The notes under the pieces: model-generated
Database searches by the model: none
Seen by the model: the letters and a program-made list of their open reading frames with translations, nothing else
What the model was told of the DNA's origin: nothing
Assembly: GCF_000829515.1 (NCBI RefSeq)
Contig: NZ_JXRR01000014.1
Location: 620,001 to 684,000 of the forward strand
From: Jeotgalibacillus campisalis
GTDB taxonomy: Bacteria; Bacillota; Bacilli; Bacillales; Jeotgalibacillaceae
Reading direction: 5' to 3'
DNA length: 64,000 nucleotides
Shown here: in pieces, positions 61,585 through 64,000 of the stretch
Position numbering within the stretch: position 1 is the stretch's first letter
How the letters are laid out: each line of letters starts with the position of its first letter
Translations under genes and position numbers: made by a program

Positions 61585-62061
61585 TTAAAGGTTGCGTATC
61601 GTTCTCCACCACTCACCGCTGTCAAACAGTACATAGTAGTAATTTAACATTTTGTCATTATCCAGGTAGATAATTTCCCATACCGGGCCTTCTGATTCAA
61701 GCCCGAGTCTCGATGACATAATCTTAGTGGGTTCATCCGTTTCGTTAAGCATAGCTATTACTTCATCCTCGGAAATACCTTCTTCCATACGCCTTGTGGT
61801 GGGATCTTCTTCTTCATCCTTGGGTATGAATGCTACCATCTGCTGATCTTCAGCAGTGCCTTGAATAACAGAATATGCCTTTGTGCCATTGTACGGGTAA
61901 GATTCTTCGATTTGACTAAATTGCAGCTCTTCTCTTGCTTTTGCCTCTGCCTGATCGATTGATGCATTAAGTGGCTGCCTGGCTATACTGTATATGGTAA
62001 TACTAATTATTAAGATGGTGACGATCAGCAGTGCAGGCACTAAAACCATCCATTTTTTCAT
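61585..62061 (-). CDS. ypmB: YpmB family membrane-anchored protein
   Basis: About 158 residues. One N-terminal membrane span (MKKWMVLVPALLIVTILII start, residues 3-25) and an extracytoplasmic PepSY-like (DUF5590) domain with two similar halves. The ATG at 62061 has GAGGG five bases upstream. An ATG four codons before it lacks an RBS and touches the ypmA stop. Between ypmA and aspB, as in B. subtilis. Role unknown. Confidence 0.88.
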   Translation of the reverse strand: MKKWMVLVPALLIVTILIISITIYSIARQPLNASIDQAEAKAREELQFSQIEESYPYNGTKAYSVIQGTAEDQQMVAFIPKDEEEDPTTRRMEEGISEDEVIAMLNETDEPTKIMSSRLGLESEGPVWEIIYLDNDKMLNYYYVLFDSGEWWRTIRNL

Positions 62062-62073
62062 ATCATCCCTCAT

Positions 62074-62244
62074 TTATGTACGGTAAATTGTAAAAACAGC
62101 TTTTTCATCATTCTCTTTATCTAAAGCTAAACCAAACATTAAATCTCTTTCTTTCAGTGTACGGTTTAATGAATCAACGATCTTGTATAGATCAGGGGAT
62201 TTTTGAATCGTTACTGTGGATAACACTTCAATTTTACTTTCCAT
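62074..62244 (-). CDS. ypmA: YpmA family small protein (DUF4264)
   Basis: 56 residues, MESKIEVLSTVTIQKSPDL start and FTIYRT end, with the central LNRTLKERDLMFGLALD. Matches YpmA in sequence and place (between dinG and ypmB). The RBS is weak (GCGAGCG region), but the family identity is clear. Soluble, function unknown. Probably part of the dinG-ypmA-ypmB-aspB transcript. Confidence 0.88.
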   Translation of the reverse strand: MESKIEVLSTVTIQKSPDLYKIVDSLNRTLKERDLMFGLALDKENDEKAVFTIYRT

Positions 62245-62315
62245 TTTTATCGCTCGCTTTCATAGGCAGTATAACAACATCAAGTATAACAGTTTTCGAC
62301 GAATTTTTTATGTTT

Positions 62316-64000
62316 TTAAAGCCAGTGTTCAATTTCTTTCACAATCGAATCTAACTCTCTTTCTTCAACCGGTAAAGACGGAATGGAAGATAAAAAGTGA
62401 CTGCCGTAGGAAGTTGTAATTAAACGGCGGTCAAAAACGATAATAAGACCCCGGTCATTCTCATGCCGGATCAATCTGCCGAACCCCTGCCGGAAACGAA
62501 TAACGGCTTTAGGCAAAGAAACCTCTTTAAACGGGTTTTCTCCTTTTGCCTTTGCATCATTCCAGAGAGCTTTCGTAAGAGGCTCATCTGGAGGAGAAAA
62601 CGGAAGCCTGACCATGACCAGACAAGATAAATCTTCTCCCGGAATGTCGATTCCTTCCCAGAAGCTGCTTGTGCCAAATAATATGGCCTTGTCAAAACGC
62701 TGGAAGTTTCTTGTCAGTTTTGTTCTGCTGCCGCTTGTTATACCTTGTGCCATCAGTACAAAGTCTTCCATTAACCCGCTATCTTTCATAAGTTCATATG
62801 TGTGCCGCAGCATTTCATGTGAGGTAAATAAAACCAGCATTCTTCCTTTAGTGGCTTCTCCCATAGCAATTAAGTGGTCTGTCACCAACTCTACATACTC
62901 ATCATGAGGAACCGACTTTATATCTGGAAGATCTTTGGGCACCATCAGTCTGACGGCTTTACTGTAATTAAATGGAGAAGGATAAATACTGCATTTTACG
63001 TTTAGTTTATCTCCTCCGAGTCCTTTTAGGAAATAATCAAAGGTTCCATCAATTGTAAGTGTGGCACTGGTGAAAATAATCGCTTTATCACCTGCAAAAA
63101 AATGATCATTAATTTCGTTTTGAACATGTACTTTTCTCGATGAAATTGAAAGACTTCCCGGAAGTGAACGAATGTCTCCCTCCAGCCAAATAATAGAAGA
63201 AGAATCATTGGCTATAAAAAATAACCGGATGGATTGAATCCATTCATTCCATTCCAGTAAAAATGAATGAATTTCTTCGATCACTGCTTTTTTTGAATCA
63301 GAAAGGGCTTCTTTATTTTTCTTTACAATTTCCAAATTACTCTGGAGAATACGGTCGATTTTTTTCATATTGTCCAGGAGTCGTTCAAAGGCATATTGAA
63401 CTTGCTTCCAGCCAGTATTTTCCCGAATATCATCTTCTATTGACAATGTATATTTTTGCTGACCTTTTTTCATCGTGATTGAAGATTTAAGCAATGCACT
63501 TAGCTGGTAAAAAGCAGCGTCCGCTTCTGCACTTAGTTCCGCTACCATTTCTTCCGTTAACTGCCTGCTGTTATGATCGGCACTATTTCTTATGATGGAT
63601 GACAACCTGCCCGCTAACAGGTCCTGCCTGTCGTTGCCAAGCTGACCGATTGTATACTTTAAATGAATATAATCCAGCTGCTTACCCCACTGTCTGCGGC
63701 AGGCATCCTCAAAGTGGTGAGCCTCATCGATAATTAAATGACTGTAGACTGGGATCAATGGCCTGGACCGCTGAGTATCCTGCACCAGCATGGAATGGTT
63801 CGTAATAATAATATCAGCATCATCTGCTTTTTTAAGGGCATTTAAATAAAAATCTTTTTCTTTCCACGGATCCTTATCTTCCCCTAAAAACCATCCTGCA
63901 TGCCGGACTCGATTCCAAAAAAGTCTTCCGCCGCTGGTTAAATTTAATTCATCTACATCGCCGTTGTCAGTCTCAGTTAGCCAGGTAAGAATCTGCATTT
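62316..64000 (-). CDS. dinG: ATP-dependent helicase/exonuclease DinG (5' part outside window)
   Basis: The C-terminal about 560 residues of DinG. The frame runs off the right edge, so the N-terminal DEDD exonuclease domain and Walker A of the usual about 930-residue protein are not seen. Visible: LIIDEAHHFEDACR (DEAH box), TSATLTIDGTFDYF (motif III region), FGTSSFWEGIDIPG (motif V) and RFRQGFGRLIRHENDRG (motif VI). It is the XPD-like helicase half. A gap of 71 bases separates it from ypmA. Confidence 0.92.
   Translation of the reverse strand, partial: MQILTWLTETDNGDVDELNLTSGGRLFWNRVRHAGWFLGEDKDPWKEKDFYLNALKKADDADIIITNHSMLVQDTQRSRPLIPVYSHLIIDEAHHFEDACRRQWGKQLDYIHLKYTIGQLGNDRQDLLAGRLSSIIRNSADHNSRQLTEEMVAELSAEADAAFYQLSALLKSSITMKKGQQKYTLSIEDDIRENTGWKQVQYAFERLLDNMKKIDRILQSNLEIVKKNKEALSDSKKAVIEEIHSFLLEWNEWIQSIRLFFIANDSSSIIWLEGDIRSLPGSLSISSRKVHVQNEINDHFFAGDKAIIFTSATLTIDGTFDYFLKGLGGDKLNVKCSIYPSPFNYSKAVRLMVPKDLPDIKSVPHDEYVELVTDHLIAMGEATKGRMLVLFTSHEMLRHTYELMKDSGLMEDFVLMAQGITSGSRTKLTRNFQRFDKAILFGTSSFWEGIDIPGEDLSCLVMVRLPFSPPDEPLTKALWNDAKAKGENPFKEVSLPKAVIRFRQGFGRLIRHENDRGLIIVFDRRLITTSYGSHFLSSIPSLPVEERELDSIVKEIEHWL

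Overview
This window is a stretch of ordinary chromosome from a spore-forming Bacillaceae bacterium (Bacillus sensu lato). The evidence is the gene content and order. From right to left it follows the Bacillus subtilis arrangement dinG-ypmA-ypmB-aspB-asnS-dnaD-nth-ypoC / ponA-recU / yppE-yppG-yprA-yprB-cotD-ypsA-gpsB-rnpB-ypsC-ypvA-ypwA, then dynA-ypcP, ypdQ/ypeP-ypeQ-cspD and ypgQ-ypgR-brxA-ypjP-thyA-dfrA-yplQ. Spore genes (a gerA-type germinant receptor operon, cotD, yppG, spo0M) confirm an endospore former. I saw no prophage, insertion sequence, CRISPR array, tRNA or defence island.

Layout. 1-5 kb: 3' part of a MATE exporter, then a convergent gerA-gerB-gerC operon with a consensus-perfect sigma-G promoter. 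5-12 kb: PlsY-family acyltransferase, CAP-domain exoprotein, COG0523 metal GTPase with a small partner, S41 protease, deoD, spo0M, yozE. 12-19 kb: glucose-type EIIA, the ypmR-ypmS-msrA-msrB oxidative repair operon, a DegV protein, hemolysin-III protein, and the thyA-dfrA folate/dTMP pair. 19-28 kb: ypjP, a 24-residue membrane peptide, RsmJ-like methyltransferase, bacilliredoxin, cvfC, ABC-F factor, HD hydrolase, formate-THF ligase, methyltransferase. 28-32.5 kb: a complete manganese module, mntABCD plus mntR, divergent from cspD, with duplicated MntR-like boxes between them. 32.6-40 kb: ypeQ, two RNase H genes, and a tightly coupled operon dynA-(Cys-rich 59 aa)-sseA-ypcP-(88 aa). 40-47 kb: CheX-like protein, SDR enzyme, M32 carboxypeptidase, DinG-like helicase ypvA, rlmL, RNase P RNA. 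47-64 kb: gpsB, ypsA, cotD, mrfB-mrfA, coat-type yppG, yppE, recU-ponA, and the nth-dnaD-asnS-aspB-dinG block, with dinG cut by the right edge.

The genes serve core functions: cell wall and division (ponA, gpsB), DNA repair and replication (recU, nth, dnaD, mrfAB, two DinG-type helicases, RNases H, ypcP, dynA for membranes), metal and redox balance (mntABCD-R, brxA, msrAB), nucleotide and one-carbon metabolism, and germination. I did not find an obviously new multi-gene system. The most useful new observations are: a near-consensus LexA box inside the mrfA (yprA) promoter; two identical MntR-like boxes placing cspD under possible manganese control; three copies of a dispersed element with imperfect inverted ends; and five small genes below 60 codons, including a Cys-rich protein translationally coupled to dynA.
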